From: an uncultured Mediterranea sp.
Lineage (GTDB): Bacteria > Bacteroidota > Bacteroidia > Bacteroidales > Bacteroidaceae
Length of the DNA: 64,000 nt
Reading direction: 5' to 3'
NCBI RefSeq assembly: GCF_902493215.1
Contig: NZ_CABUOL010000012.1
Coordinates: 1-64,000 of the forward strand
Part shown: piece by piece, positions 8,696 to 19,018 of the stretch
How the letters are laid out: every line of letters begins with the position of its first letter
Position numbering within the stretch: position 1 is the first letter of the stretch
Program-made: the position numbers and the translations under genes
The notes under the pieces: model-generated
Database searches by the model: none
What the model saw: the letters and a program-made list of their open reading frames with translations, nothing else
Told to the model about the DNA's origin: nothing

Positions 8696-10579
8696 TTAGA
8701 ACTGATAGATCTGCTCGATGTAGTCGATGAAGGCCTTGTTGAGCAGCTTCACGCCGCCGGGCGTGGGATAGTTGCCGCTGAAGTACCAGTCGCCCGGATG
8801 GTTGGGGCAGGCCTCGTGCAGCCCTTCGAGGGGCTGGTAGACAATCTGCACCTTGGCACGGACGCTCTCGGGCTTGAGCAGCTCCACCATCTTGGCCGCT
8901 ATCTCGTCGTCGGTAAAGGGGGCGTAGATGTCCTTCACGTAGTTCACCATCTGTTCCTTGGGCAGGTCGGCCTGCGCCTTGGCCTTGCGGTAGGCGGCGG
9001 CGATGACGTCCTTCATGTCGCGGTCGCGCAGCAGCTCGATGGCGGCACGGAAGGCGATGAACTCGCTCATGCGCGACATGTCGATGCCGTAGTAGTCGGG
9101 GTAGCGCACCTGCGGCGACGAGCTGACGATGACAATCTTCTTCGGGTTCAGGCGGTCCAGGATGCCGATGATGCTCTGCCGCAGCGTGGTGCCTCGCACG
9201 ATGGAGTCGTCGATGATGACGAGGTTGTCCACGCCCGCCTCCAGGCTGCCGTAGGTGATGTCGTAGACGTGTGCGGCCAGGTCGTTGCGCGTGTTGCCCT
9301 CGGCAATGAACGTGCGCAGCTTGATGTCCTTGATGGCCACCTTCTCGCTGCGGATGCGGCGCGAGAGGATACGCTCCAGCTCGTCGTGGCTGGGGTTGTG
9401 GCCCAGGGCGGCTATCTGTTTCACCTTCTCCTCGTTCAGGTACTCGTCCAGCCCCTGAAGCATACCGTAGAAGGCCACTTCGGCCGTGTTGGGGATAAAG
9501 GAGAAGACGGTGTGGTCGATGTCGTAGTTGACGGCCTTCAGGATGCTGGGCACCAGTTTCTCGCCCAGCAGCTTGCGTTCGCGGTAGATGTCCATGTCGC
9601 TGCCGCGGCTGAAGTAGATGCGTTCGAAGGAACAGGGACGCAGCTCGCGCGGCTTGTTGATCTGCACCGTGCGCAGGCGTCCCGCCTTGCTGATGAAGAC
9701 GGCCTGTCCCGGCTGCAGTTCGCGGATGCCGGCGGCAGGCACGTTGAGCACGGTCTGTATCACGGGACGCTCGCTGGCCAGCACAGCTATCTCGTCGTCC
9801 TGATACCAGAAGGCGGTGCGGATGCCCCACGGGTCGCGCACGGCGAAGCTCTCGCCGCTGCCCGTCAGGCCGCACATCACGTAGCCTCCGTCCCACTCCC
9901 GGCTCGACGTGCGCAGCACGTTGGCCAGGTCTATATGTTCTTCTATATAATGGGTGATGTCCATGCCCGTCAGTCCTTCGGCCTCGGCCAGGTTGAAGAG
10001 GCGTTCCACCTCGCGGTCCAGGCGGTGGCCCACCTGCTCGAGCATGATATAGGTATCGGCATACTTGCGGGGATGCTGCCCCATGGCGGTGATGCGGGCA
10101 AAGATTTCGTCCACGTTGGTCAGATTGAAGTTGCCGCAGAGAGCCAGGTTCTTGGCCCGCCAGTTGTTGCGGCGCAGGAAGGGGTGCACATACGTCAGGC
10201 CGGACTTGCCGGTAGTGGAGTAGCGCAGGTGGCCCATATAAACCTCACCGGCAAAGGGAAGGCATTTCTCGGCATAGCCGGCATCGGCCAGCTGCTCGGG
10301 CGTCAGGTCCTTGAAGTGGCTCTGCACGGTGGAAAAGATCTCGGTGATGGCTCCCGAACCCAAGGCACGCTCGCGGAACATGTATTCCTCGCCGGGATTG
10401 GCGGCCAGCTTGACACAGGCCAGTCCGGCTCCCTCCTGTCCGCGGTTGTGCTGCTTCTCCATCAACAAATAGAGCTTGTTGAGCCCGTACATCCACGTGC
10501 CATACTTCTTTTGATAATAGTCGAGCGGCTTGAGAAGGCGTATCATCGCCACGCCGCATTCATGTTTTAGTGGTTCCAT
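8696..10579 (-). CDS. purF: PurF-family glutamine amidotransferase/phosphoribosyltransferase
   Basis: 627 aa from the start MEPLKHECGVAM. The Ntn glutaminase nucleophile is Cys8, behind a short propeptide. The glutaminase domain covers about residues 1-280 and the phosphoribosyltransferase domain follows, with the PRPP-binding loop VIIDDSIVRGTT. It makes phosphoribosylamine from PRPP and glutamine, the first step of purine synthesis. An ATG 69 nt upstream is rejected because a TATCTTTG box lies at 10624-10631 on this strand, placing transcription start downstream of it. At 627 aa it is longer than the usual 470-510 aa PurF, so it could be a paralogue with a related role. First gene of the purF-carA-carB run. 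Confidence 0.85.
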   Translation of the reverse strand: MEPLKHECGVAMIRLLKPLDYYQKKYGTWMYGLNKLYLLMEKQHNRGQEGAGLACVKLAANPGEEYMFRERALGSGAITEIFSTVQSHFKDLTPEQLADAGYAEKCLPFAGEVYMGHLRYSTTGKSGLTYVHPFLRRNNWRAKNLALCGNFNLTNVDEIFARITAMGQHPRKYADTYIMLEQVGHRLDREVERLFNLAEAEGLTGMDITHYIEEHIDLANVLRTSSREWDGGYVMCGLTGSGESFAVRDPWGIRTAFWYQDDEIAVLASERPVIQTVLNVPAAGIRELQPGQAVFISKAGRLRTVQINKPRELRPCSFERIYFSRGSDMDIYRERKLLGEKLVPSILKAVNYDIDHTVFSFIPNTAEVAFYGMLQGLDEYLNEEKVKQIAALGHNPSHDELERILSRRIRSEKVAIKDIKLRTFIAEGNTRNDLAAHVYDITYGSLEAGVDNLVIIDDSIVRGTTLRQSIIGILDRLNPKKIVIVSSSPQVRYPDYYGIDMSRMSEFIAFRAAIELLRDRDMKDVIAAAYRKAKAQADLPKEQMVNYVKDIYAPFTDDEIAAKMVELLKPESVRAKVQIVYQPLEGLHEACPNHPGDWYFSGNYPTPGGVKLLNKAFIDYIEQIYQF

Positions 10580-10623
10580 ATCGCTATCTGGATTGTTCTG
10601 TTGTCTTTTCCTGAATTCGGTTG

Positions 10624-10631
10624 CAAAGATA
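10624..10631 (-). promoter_or_regulatory. -7 promoter box for the purF-carA-carB operon
   Basis: TATCTTTG on the minus strand matches the Bacteroidota TAnnTTTG element, about 45 nt before the chosen purF start. No clear TTTG is seen at the usual -33 distance. Confidence 0.55.
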
Positions 10632-10648
10632 ACGCTATTTTCAGACAT

Positions 10649-10956
10649 ATTGTCACGCTTTAATTGATTAATTCATCATATTTACACAAAACAGGCGGAT
10701 ATTCTATCAATATTGATCCCATTTATTATTCTTGCAGCCACTACAAACTTTCAATTTATAACATTTATCAATAAATATATTACAAATAAAAACAATACAG
10801 CATATATTCAGTTTCAATATAAAACAAGACGGCATCCGGCAGAATATTTGTCGGAACAAAGAGCGGAAACAGAAACGCAAATAGAAAGAATAATGCCTAT
10901 ATTTGCAATCAAATAGACACAATTAACAAGATTATAACATAAATACGAAAGATATA
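10649..10956. promoter_or_regulatory. divergent intergenic region with gltB promoter box
   Basis: AT-rich gap between the divergent purF and gltB genes. TATATTTG at 10898-10905 on the plus strand matches the TAnnTTTG -7 box, about 50 nt before the gltB start. No convincing -33 TTTG, no repeat array and no open frame of note are seen. Confidence 0.5.
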
Positions 10957-13900
10957 ATGACAAATCAAGAGCATTTAAACAAATCACCCAAGAACATTCT
11001 GAAAGGAACCGATTACCGACAGCACGGATTGTACGCACCAGCCTACGAACACGATGCCTGCGGTGTGGGAATGATTGTCAACCTGAACGGCAGCAAATCG
11101 CACGAACTGGTGGATTCTGCCCTGCGGGTGCTGGAAAACATGAAGCACCGCGGAGCGGAAGGAGCCGACAACAAGACCGGCGACGGCGCCGGCATCATGG
11201 TACAGATACCCCACGAATTCATCCTGCTGCAAGGCATCCCGGTACCCGAGAAAGGCAAGTATGGTACCGGCCTCATCTTCCTGCCCAAAGATCCGAAAGA
11301 ACAGGAACACATCCTGAGCATCGTCATCGAGGAGATAGAACGTGAAGGGCTCACCTTGATGCACCTGCGCGCCGTGCCGGTAAATCCGGATGTCCTGGGA
11401 CAGAGCGCACGCGAGACGGAACCGGATATCAAGCAGGTGTTCATCACCGGAACCACCCAACCGGAAAATCTGGAACGTACGCTCTACATCATCCGCAAGA
11501 AGATAGAGCGGCGCATTCACCACAAGGATTTCTACATCGTGTCCCTGTCCAGCCGCACCATTATATATAAAGGTATGCTGTCGTCCACCCAGGTGAGGAC
11601 ATACTTCAGCGACCTGACACAGCCCTACTTCACCAGCGGACTGGCTATCGTCCACTCGCGCTTCAGCACCAACACCTTCCCCACATGGAGCCTGGCCCAG
11701 CCCTTCCGCCTGCTGGCCCACAACGGCGAAATCAATACCATCCGAGGCAACCGCGGATGGATGGAAGCCCGCGAAAGCGTACTTTCTACCCCTACACTGG
11801 GTAATGTGAAAGATATCCGTCCCATTGTCCAACCGGACATGAGCGACTCGGCCTCGCTGGACAACGTACTGGAATTCTTCGTCATGTCCGGCCTGAGCCT
11901 GCCGCACGCCATGGCGATGTTGGTGCCCGAGTCGTTCAACGACAAGAATCCCATCAGTGAAGACCTGAAGGCCTTCTACGAATACCATTCCATCCTGATG
12001 GAGCCCTGGGACGGCCCGGCCGCCCTGCTCTTCAGTGACGGGCGCTATGCAGGCGGTATGCTGGACCGCAATGGTCTGCGCCCCGCCCGCTACCTCATCA
12101 CGCACGACGGCATGATGGTAGTGGCCAGCGAAGCAGGTGTCATCAGCTTCGAAGCCGAAAAAATCAAGGAAAAAGGACGGCTGCAACCGGGCAAAATTCT
12201 GATGGTGGACACCGAGGAGGGACGCATCTATTACGACGGCGAGCTGAAGGAACAATTGGCAGCCGCCAAGCCCTATCGTCAATGGCTTTCGGCCAACCGT
12301 ATCGAACTGGATGCCCTGAAGAGCGGACGCAAGGTAGCCAATACCGTGGACGACTACAACCGGCGTCTGCGCGCTTTCGGCTATACTTGCGAAGACGTGG
12401 AGCGCATCCTCGTGCCCATGTGCAGCAACGGCGTGGAGCCTACGGCCTCCATGGGTAACGACACGCCTTTGGCTGTGTTGAGCGACCAGCCACAACTGCT
12501 GTTCAACTACTTCCGCCAGCAGTTTGCCCAAGTGACAAACCCTCCCATCGACCCCATCCGCGAGGAACTGGTGATGTCGCTCACGGAGTACATCGGTGCC
12601 GTAGGCATGAACATCCTGCTGCCCAGCGAGACGCACTGCAAGATGGTGCGTCTGCCCCATCCCATCCTGAACAATACGCAGCTGGACATCCTCTGCAACA
12701 TCCGCTACAAAGGCTTCAACACCGTGAAGCTGCCCATGCTTTTTGAAGCTGCACGAGGCAAAGCAGGCCTCCAAGAAGCAATTGACCGCTTGTGTAAGAG
12801 TGCCGAACAGGCCGTGACGGACGGTGCCAACTACATCATTCTGTCTGACCGCGGCATCGACACCCGGCAGGCAGCCATCCCCTCGCTACTGGCCATCAGC
12901 GCCGTACACCATCACCTCATCAGCGTGCAGAAGCGTGTACAGACAGCTCTTATCGTGGAGAGCGGCGAGATACGCGAAGTGATGCACGCCGCCCTGCTGC
13001 TGGGCTACGGTGCCAGCGCCATCTGCCCCTACATGGCTTATGCCGTGCTGGACGACCTGGTGAAGAAGGGCGAGGTACAGATGAACTACGAGACAGCGGA
13101 GAAGAACTACATCAAGGCCATCTGCAAAGGACTTTACAAAATCATGAGCAAGATGGGTATCAGCACCATCCGCTCCTACCGCGGTGCCAAGATATTCGAG
13201 GCGGTGGGTCTGAGCGAGGAACTGCTCAAAGGCTACTTCGGAACCTCCACCTCCACCATCGGCGGCATCCGTCTGGAAGAGATTGCCAAAGACTACATCA
13301 CCTTCCACAACAACGGCTTCACACCCGCAACGACAGATCCGCTCCTGCCTTATATCGGACAAATGTCCTATCGCAAAGACGGAGAACACCACGCCTGGAA
13401 TCCGGAAACTATCAGCGCCCTGCAATTGGCCACCCGCACAGGCAGCTACAAGAAGTTCAAGGAATTTACCCGTGCTGTAGACGAAAAGCAGAGTCCCATC
13501 TTCCTGCGCGATTTCTTCGGCTTCCGCCGCAACCCGATTGACGTCGAACAGGTGGAGCCGGTGGAAAGCATCGTGAAACATTTCGTTACGGGCGCCATCT
13601 CGTTCGGTGCCATCAGCAAAGAGGCACACGAAGCACTGGCACTGGCCATGAACGAACTGGGCGCACGCAGCAACACGGGCGAAGGTGGCGAGGACAGCAC
13701 GCGTTTCCACGACACGATGGACGGCATCAGCCTCTCCAGCAAGACGAAGCAGGTGGCATCGGGACGTTTCGGCGTGACGGCAGAGTATCTGGTAAACGCT
13801 GAGGAAATACAGATCAAGGTGGCCCAGGGTGCCAAGCCGGGTGAAGGCGGACAGCTGCCGGGCTTCAAGGTAGACAAGGTCATTGCCCGCACACGCCACT

Positions 13901-15483
13901 CCATTCCGGGTATATCGCTTATCTCACCCCCACCTCATCACGATATCTATTCCATCGAAGACTTGGCACAGCTCATCTTCGATCTGAAGAACGTGAACCC
14001 GCGCGCTGCCATCAGTGTGAAACTGGTAGCCGAAAGTGGTGTAGGTACCATCGCCGCCGGTGTGGCCAAGGCGAAGGCCGACCTCATCGTCATCTCGGGT
14101 GCCGAGGGAGGTACGGGTGCATCACCGGCCTCGTCCATACGCTATGCGGGAATCTCACCGGAAATAGGTCTGAGCGAAACACAGCAGACACTGGTACTGA
14201 ACGGCCTGCGCGGACAGGTACGCCTGCAGACCGACGGCCAGTTGAAGACCGGCCGCGACATCATCAGCATGGCCCTGCTGGGTGCCGAGGAATTTGCTTT
14301 CGGCACCACAGCCCTCATCGTACTGGGCTGCGTAATGATGCGCAAATGTCATTCAAACACCTGCCCTGTGGGTGTGGCAACCCAAGACCCCAAGCTGCGG
14401 GCCCACTTCCGCGGACACTACAAATACGTTGTAAATTACTTCCGCTTCCTGGCACAGGAAGTACGCGAGTATCTGGCTGATATGGGCTTCACCCGTCTGG
14501 AGGATATCGTGGGCCGTACCGACCTCATCGAACTGCATCCCGCTGCCAAAGGCACGAAAGCCAGCCTGCTGGATTTCAGCCGCATGCTATGCCATGTAGG
14601 TAGCAACGCCGCCCTGCACCATTGTACCGAACAGCAGCACGACATCGCCCACGTGAAGGACGTGGAGATACTGGTAGCTGCCGCGCCCGCCCTGGAAAGC
14701 CGCCGCGAAGTGTCGCTGGAATATGCCATCGGTAATACCGACCGCGCTGTAGGTGCCATGTTATCAGGAGCCGTAGCCACCCGGTATGGTAACGATGGCC
14801 TGCCCGACGGTACCATCAGCGTGAAGTTCAAGGGGTCGGCCGGACAGAGCTTTGGCGCCTTCCTGGCCCACGGAATCAGTTTCAAGCTGGAAGGTGAAGC
14901 CAACGACTATCTGGGCAAGGGCCTGAGCGGAGGACACATCGCTGTGTTACCACCCGTACGCAGTAACTTTGCCGCCGAACAGAATACCATCGCAGGCAAT
15001 ACTCTGCTCTATGGAGCCACCAGCGGTGAAGTCTATATCAACGGACGGGCAGGTGAACGCTTTGCCGTGCGTAACTCGGGAGCCATTGCTGTCGTCGAGG
15101 GTGTGGGCGACCACTGCTGCGAGTACATGACTGGAGGCCGCGTCGTGGTGCTTGGACAAACGGGACGCAACTTTGCCGCAGGTATGAGCGGCGGTGTGGC
15201 CTACGTATGGGACCCGAAAGGAACCTTCGACTACTTCTGCAATATGGATATGGTGGAACTATCGTTGCTCGAAGATTCCACTGCCCGTAAGGAATTGCAC
15301 GAACTTATCCGCCAGCACTATCTCTACACCGGCTCGGCCTTGGCCCGCACCATGCTAGACAACTGGCCGCGCTACGTAGAAGAATTCATCCAGGTAACAC
15401 CTATTGAATACAAGAAGGTATTGGCCGAGGAACAGATGCGCAAGCTGCAACAGAAGATTGCAGAGGTACAGAGAGATTATTAA
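10957..15483 (+). CDS. gltB: glutamate synthase, large subunit
   Basis: 1508 aa, the normal length. Ntn glutaminase domain with nucleophile Cys35 in HDACGVGMI behind a propeptide; then the central domain, the FMN-binding synthase barrel (with GEGGEDSTRF and ISGAEGGTGASP), the Cys cluster for the 3Fe-4S centre (CVMMRKCHSNTCPVG) and the C-terminal beta-helix domain (about 1250-1480) with repeated G-rich turns. It makes two glutamates from glutamine and 2-oxoglutarate, with electrons from GltD. Central to nitrogen assimilation together with glnA in the same region. Confidence 0.98.
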   Translation: MTNQEHLNKSPKNILKGTDYRQHGLYAPAYEHDACGVGMIVNLNGSKSHELVDSALRVLENMKHRGAEGADNKTGDGAGIMVQIPHEFILLQGIPVPEKGKYGTGLIFLPKDPKEQEHILSIVIEEIEREGLTLMHLRAVPVNPDVLGQSARETEPDIKQVFITGTTQPENLERTLYIIRKKIERRIHHKDFYIVSLSSRTIIYKGMLSSTQVRTYFSDLTQPYFTSGLAIVHSRFSTNTFPTWSLAQPFRLLAHNGEINTIRGNRGWMEARESVLSTPTLGNVKDIRPIVQPDMSDSASLDNVLEFFVMSGLSLPHAMAMLVPESFNDKNPISEDLKAFYEYHSILMEPWDGPAALLFSDGRYAGGMLDRNGLRPARYLITHDGMMVVASEAGVISFEAEKIKEKGRLQPGKILMVDTEEGRIYYDGELKEQLAAAKPYRQWLSANRIELDALKSGRKVANTVDDYNRRLRAFGYTCEDVERILVPMCSNGVEPTASMGNDTPLAVLSDQPQLLFNYFRQQFAQVTNPPIDPIREELVMSLTEYIGAVGMNILLPSETHCKMVRLPHPILNNTQLDILCNIRYKGFNTVKLPMLFEAARGKAGLQEAIDRLCKSAEQAVTDGANYIILSDRGIDTRQAAIPSLLAISAVHHHLISVQKRVQTALIVESGEIREVMHAALLLGYGASAICPYMAYAVLDDLVKKGEVQMNYETAEKNYIKAICKGLYKIMSKMGISTIRSYRGAKIFEAVGLSEELLKGYFGTSTSTIGGIRLEEIAKDYITFHNNGFTPATTDPLLPYIGQMSYRKDGEHHAWNPETISALQLATRTGSYKKFKEFTRAVDEKQSPIFLRDFFGFRRNPIDVEQVEPVESIVKHFVTGAISFGAISKEAHEALALAMNELGARSNTGEGGEDSTRFHDTMDGISLSSKTKQVASGRFGVTAEYLVNAEEIQIKVAQGAKPGEGGQLPGFKVDKVIARTRHSIPGISLISPPPHHDIYSIEDLAQLIFDLKNVNPRAAISVKLVAESGVGTIAAGVAKAKADLIVISGAEGGTGASPASSIRYAGISPEIGLSETQQTLVLNGLRGQVRLQTDGQLKTGRDIISMALLGAEEFAFGTTALIVLGCVMMRKCHSNTCPVGVATQDPKLRAHFRGHYKYVVNYFRFLAQEVREYLADMGFTRLEDIVGRTDLIELHPAAKGTKASLLDFSRMLCHVGSNAALHHCTEQQHDIAHVKDVEILVAAAPALESRREVSLEYAIGNTDRAVGAMLSGAVATRYGNDGLPDGTISVKFKGSAGQSFGAFLAHGISFKLEGEANDYLGKGLSGGHIAVLPPVRSNFAAEQNTIAGNTLLYGATSGEVYINGRAGERFAVRNSGAIAVVEGVGDHCCEYMTGGRVVVLGQTGRNFAAGMSGGVAYVWDPKGTFDYFCNMDMVELSLLEDSTARKELHELIRQHYLYTGSALARTMLDNWPRYVEEFIQVTPIEYKKVLAEEQMRKLQQKIAEVQRDY

Positions 15484-15509
15484 ATAACAAAGGAGTTAGA
15501 GAAGTTAAA

Positions 15510-15595
15510 GAAGTTAGAGAAGTTAAAAGCCAATACTTTTGTCAGTGTTTTTCCCCCTCAACCGCAAAACTATCGGCTTTAACTTCTATAACTTC
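15510..15595. repeat. long imperfect inverted repeat in the gltB-gltD gap
   Basis: The arm at 15510-15531 (GAAGTTAGAG then AAGTTAAAAGCC) pairs with 15575-15595 (GGCTTTAACTTC then TATAACTTC). Outer copies of the same GAAGTTA/TAACTTC words extend the pairing over about 15492-15622. The two genes are co-directional, so an RNA hairpin here could set the ratio of the two subunits or mark 3'-end processing. Confidence 0.6.
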
Positions 15596-15668
15596 TAACG
15601 AAGTGATAACTCCTCTAACTTCCTCAACCACGAATGAAGTGATAACTTCCTATTAAAATCATAACAAT

Positions 15669-17009
15669 ATGGGAAACCCGAAAGCATTTCTCACCATTCC
15701 GCGCCAGGAAGCGGGATACAGACCGATACACGAACGCATAAACGATTATAGCGAAGTAGAACAGACACTGAATACCAGCGAACGCAAGCTGCAGGCCAGC
15801 CGCTGCATGGACTGTGGCGTCCCTTTCTGTCACTGGGCCTGCCCCTTGGGTAACCGCCCGCCCGAGTTTCAGGATGCTCTGTGCAAAGGCGAATGGCAGA
15901 AAGCCTACGACATCCTGAGCCGTACGAACGACTTTCCTGAATTTACGGGGCGTATCTGCCCTGCCCTGTGCGAGAAATCGTGCGTGCTGAAACTCTCGTT
16001 CGACGCCCCTGTCACCATCCGTGAAGACGAGGCCGCCATCATCGAAGCTGCTTTCCGTGAAGGATATATCCAACCGAAGCAGTACGAACGCAACGGACGC
16101 CGCGTGGCCGTCATCGGTTCGGGACCAGCCGGACTGGCTGCCGCCAACCAACTGAACCGTCGTGGCTACGAGGTAACCGTTTTTGAACGGGACGAACAGG
16201 CTGGCGGTCTGTTACGTTACGGCATCCCCAACTTCAAACTGGGCAAGAACATCATCGACCGCCGCCTGCAGATTATGGAGGCCGAAGGCATAAAGTTCCA
16301 ACTCAATACCTCCATTGATCTGGCCTGCCTGCCCGAAGGTTTCGATGCTTATGCTGTCTGCACCGGCACACCCCAGGCACGCGACCTCGCCATCCCCGGA
16401 CGCGACCTCGCTGGTATCCACTTTGCCATGGAGATGCTGGCACAACAGAACCGCATCCTGGCCGGGCAGACATTCGACGCGAAAGAGCGCATCACAGCCC
16501 GCGGCAAGCACGTACTGGTCATCGGTGGTGGTGACACGGGCAGCGACTGCATCGGAACCTCGCACCGACAGGGCGCCCTGAGCGTGACACAAATCGAAAT
16601 CATGCCCCAGCCACCCGTAGGACACAATCCCGCTACCCCCTGGCCACAATGGCCCGTGGTACTGAAGACCAGCTCCAGCCACGAAGAAGGATGTACACGT
16701 CGCTGGAGCCTGAACTCCAACAAGTTTATCGGGAAAAACGGCCGTGTCACCGGCGTGGAGGTAGAAGAAGTGGAATGGCTGCCTGCACCCGACGGCGGAC
16801 GCCCCCTGATGAGACCTACAGGGAAAAAGGAAATCATAAAGACGGACTTGGTACTGCTGGCCATGGGATTCCTCCGTCCACAGCTACCCGAGTTACCGAA
16901 GAACGCTGTCGTGGCAGGCGATGCAGCCACAGGTCCCAGCCTGGTAGTAAAGTGTATTGCTGCCGGAAGACGTGCCGCTCAAGACATCGACCGGATGCTG
17001 AGCCATTAA
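15669..17009 (+). CDS. gltD: glutamate synthase, small subunit
   Basis: 446 aa. The N-terminal Cys clusters for two 4Fe-4S centres are visible (CMDCGVPFCHWACPLG and later CPALCEKSCVL), followed by FAD-binding VAVIGSGPAGLAAANQL (about residue 145) and NAD(P)-binding HVLVIGGGDTGSDCIGTS (about 285). It passes electrons from NAD(P)H to GltB. A 185-bp gap with a large inverted repeat separates it from gltB; asnB follows after 33 nt. Confidence 0.98.
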   Translation: MGNPKAFLTIPRQEAGYRPIHERINDYSEVEQTLNTSERKLQASRCMDCGVPFCHWACPLGNRPPEFQDALCKGEWQKAYDILSRTNDFPEFTGRICPALCEKSCVLKLSFDAPVTIREDEAAIIEAAFREGYIQPKQYERNGRRVAVIGSGPAGLAAANQLNRRGYEVTVFERDEQAGGLLRYGIPNFKLGKNIIDRRLQIMEAEGIKFQLNTSIDLACLPEGFDAYAVCTGTPQARDLAIPGRDLAGIHFAMEMLAQQNRILAGQTFDAKERITARGKHVLVIGGGDTGSDCIGTSHRQGALSVTQIEIMPQPPVGHNPATPWPQWPVVLKTSSSHEEGCTRRWSLNSNKFIGKNGRVTGVEVEEVEWLPAPDGGRPLMRPTGKKEIIKTDLVLLAMGFLRPQLPELPKNAVVAGDAATGPSLVVKCIAAGRRAAQDIDRMLSH

Positions 17010-17042
17010 GTATTATAACAACCATTAAAATTTTCAGAAATT

Positions 17043-18737
17043 ATGTGTGGAATAGCTTGCATTTTCAATATCAAACAACAGACACCCGAACTGAGACAGA
17101 AAGCACTTACCATGGCGAAACGTATCCGACACCGTGGCCCCGACTGGAGCGGAATCTATTGCGGCGGATCGGCCATCCTGGCTCATGAGCGCCTGTCCAT
17201 CGTCGATCCGCAAAGCGGCGGACAGCCCCTGTATTCACCCGACCGCAAGCAGGTTCTGGCCGTCAACGGTGAGATCTACAACCATCGAGACATCCGCAAC
17301 GACTTTGACGGCGAATACCAGTTCCAGACGGGTAGCGACTGCGAGGTCATTCTTGCCCTCTACCGTCGTTATGGCACGGACTTCATCGAACGCCTGAGCG
17401 GCATCTTCGCCTTTGCTCTCTACGACGAAGAACGCGATGAATTTCTCATTGCCCGCGACCCCATCGGCGTCATACCTCTTTATATAGGCCGTGATACCGA
17501 CGGCACCGTCTATTGTGCCAGCGAACTGAAAGCCCTTGAAGGACTGTGCAACGAATACGAACCTTTCCTTCCCGGCCATTATTATTGGAGCCGCGAAGGC
17601 GAGATGCGCCGCTGGTACAAACGCGACTGGACGGAGTATGATGCCGTAAAAGACCGTTATACTTCACAATCCGCTGACAAAGCTTGGCGCACCCAGGTAG
17701 CCGACGTACGTTCCGCCCTTGAAGATGCCGTACGACGCCAACTGATGAGCGACGTACCCTACGGTGTCCTGCTTTCAGGCGGACTGGACTCATCCGTCAT
17801 CTCTGCCGTAGCCAAGCTCTACGCCGACCGCCGTATCGAAACCAACGGACAGCAGGCTGCGTGGTGGCCGCAACTCCACTCGTTCGCCGTGGGCCTGAAG
17901 GGTGCGCCCGACCTGGAAAAAGCACGCCTCGTTGCCGAGCACATCGGCACCGTCCACCACGAAATACACTATACCATCCAAGAAGGTCTGGACGCCATCC
18001 GTGACGTCATCTACTACATCGAGACCTACGATGTCACTACAGTACGTGCTTCTACGCCGATGTATCTGCTGGCCCGCGTCATCAAGTCGATGGGCATCAA
18101 GATGGTACTCAGCGGCGAGGGAGCTGACGAAGTGTTTGGCGGTTACCTTTATTTCCACAAAGCTCCCAATGCACAGGCTTTCCACGAGGAGACCGTCCGC
18201 AAGCTTTCCAAGCTCCACCTCTACGACTGCCTGCGAGCCAACAAAAGCCTCTCGGCCTGGGGTGTTGAAGGCCGCGTACCCTTCCTCGACAAGGAATTTC
18301 TTGACGTGGCCATGCGCCTGAACCCGGCGGCCAAAATGTGTCCCGGCCATACCATCGAGAAGAAAATTGTCCGTGAAGCCTTTGCCGAACTGCTGCCCCA
18401 AGCCGTGGTCTGGCGGCAAAAAGAACAGTTTTCTGATGGTGTAGGCTATTCGTGGATTGACACGTTGAAAGCTTTAACTTCTGCAGCTGTCAGTGATGAA
18501 CAGATGGCTCATGCTTCCGAGCGTTTCCCCATCAACCCGCCACAGAACAAAGAAGAATATTATTATCGTAGTATCTTCGAAGAGCATTTTCCCAGCGAAT
18601 CGGCTGCACGGAGTGTGCCCAGTGTACCCAGTGTGGCCTGCTCCACCGCCGAAGCCTTGGCCTGGGACGCCTCGTTCCGCAACCTGAACGACCCCAGCGG
18701 CCGTGCCGTAGCCGGCATACACGAAGCCGCATACTGA
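17043..18737 (+). CDS. asnB: asparagine synthetase B, glutamine-hydrolysing
   Basis: 564 aa. It starts MCGIACIFN, so Cys2 is the glutaminase nucleophile after Met removal. The synthetase domain has the PP-loop SGGLDSSVIS at about residue 240 and the LSGEGADEVFGGY signature at about 355. It makes asparagine from aspartate, ATP and glutamine. It follows gltD by 33 nt, suggesting cotranscription of glutamine-using genes. The C-terminal 30 residues (with a SVPSVPSV repeat) are low-complexity. Confidence 0.97.
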   Translation: MCGIACIFNIKQQTPELRQKALTMAKRIRHRGPDWSGIYCGGSAILAHERLSIVDPQSGGQPLYSPDRKQVLAVNGEIYNHRDIRNDFDGEYQFQTGSDCEVILALYRRYGTDFIERLSGIFAFALYDEERDEFLIARDPIGVIPLYIGRDTDGTVYCASELKALEGLCNEYEPFLPGHYYWSREGEMRRWYKRDWTEYDAVKDRYTSQSADKAWRTQVADVRSALEDAVRRQLMSDVPYGVLLSGGLDSSVISAVAKLYADRRIETNGQQAAWWPQLHSFAVGLKGAPDLEKARLVAEHIGTVHHEIHYTIQEGLDAIRDVIYYIETYDVTTVRASTPMYLLARVIKSMGIKMVLSGEGADEVFGGYLYFHKAPNAQAFHEETVRKLSKLHLYDCLRANKSLSAWGVEGRVPFLDKEFLDVAMRLNPAAKMCPGHTIEKKIVREAFAELLPQAVVWRQKEQFSDGVGYSWIDTLKALTSAAVSDEQMAHASERFPINPPQNKEEYYYRSIFEEHFPSESAARSVPSVPSVACSTAEALAWDASFRNLNDPSGRAVAGIHEAAY

Positions 18738-18776
18738 CAAATACGACACTTTTTTTCTATCTCTAATTTAAAGGTC

Positions 18777-18823
18777 AAGGCGCACGACCGTCCTCAGAAC
18801 TTAAAGGACAGTCGATGCGCCTT
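18777..18823 (+). terminator. terminator after asnB
   Basis: Stem AAGGCGCACGACCGTCC pairs with GGACAGTCGATGCGCCTT across an 11-nt loop, with two mismatches, followed by a T-rich tail. It closes the gltB-gltD-asnB transcript. Confidence 0.75.
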
Positions 18824-18961
18824 ATTTCATTTTATCACATTAAGCGAATAAAATATTTCAGATTAAAACAAACAGGCCGTATATCGATTATAAAAACAAA
18901 GCAAACAAGAATAATTCTAGAAAAAGGGAAGCAAAAACAATGCTAATTTCTCAAATTGTCA

Positions 18962-18969
18962 TACATTTG
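18962..18969 (+). promoter_or_regulatory. -7 box upstream of dapF
   Basis: TACATTTG matches TAnnTTTG, 49 nt before the dapF start. No clear -33 element is seen. Confidence 0.5.
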
Positions 18970-19018
18970 CATCAAATAAAAACAAAAAGAAACACATAAA
19001 ACAAATAATTAAAGCAAA

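Noticed and set aside
7401..10570. Long open frames opposite carA (432 codons) and the PurF-family gene (590 codons)
   Set aside because: Same shadow effect; the compositions are biased and no family motif is present.
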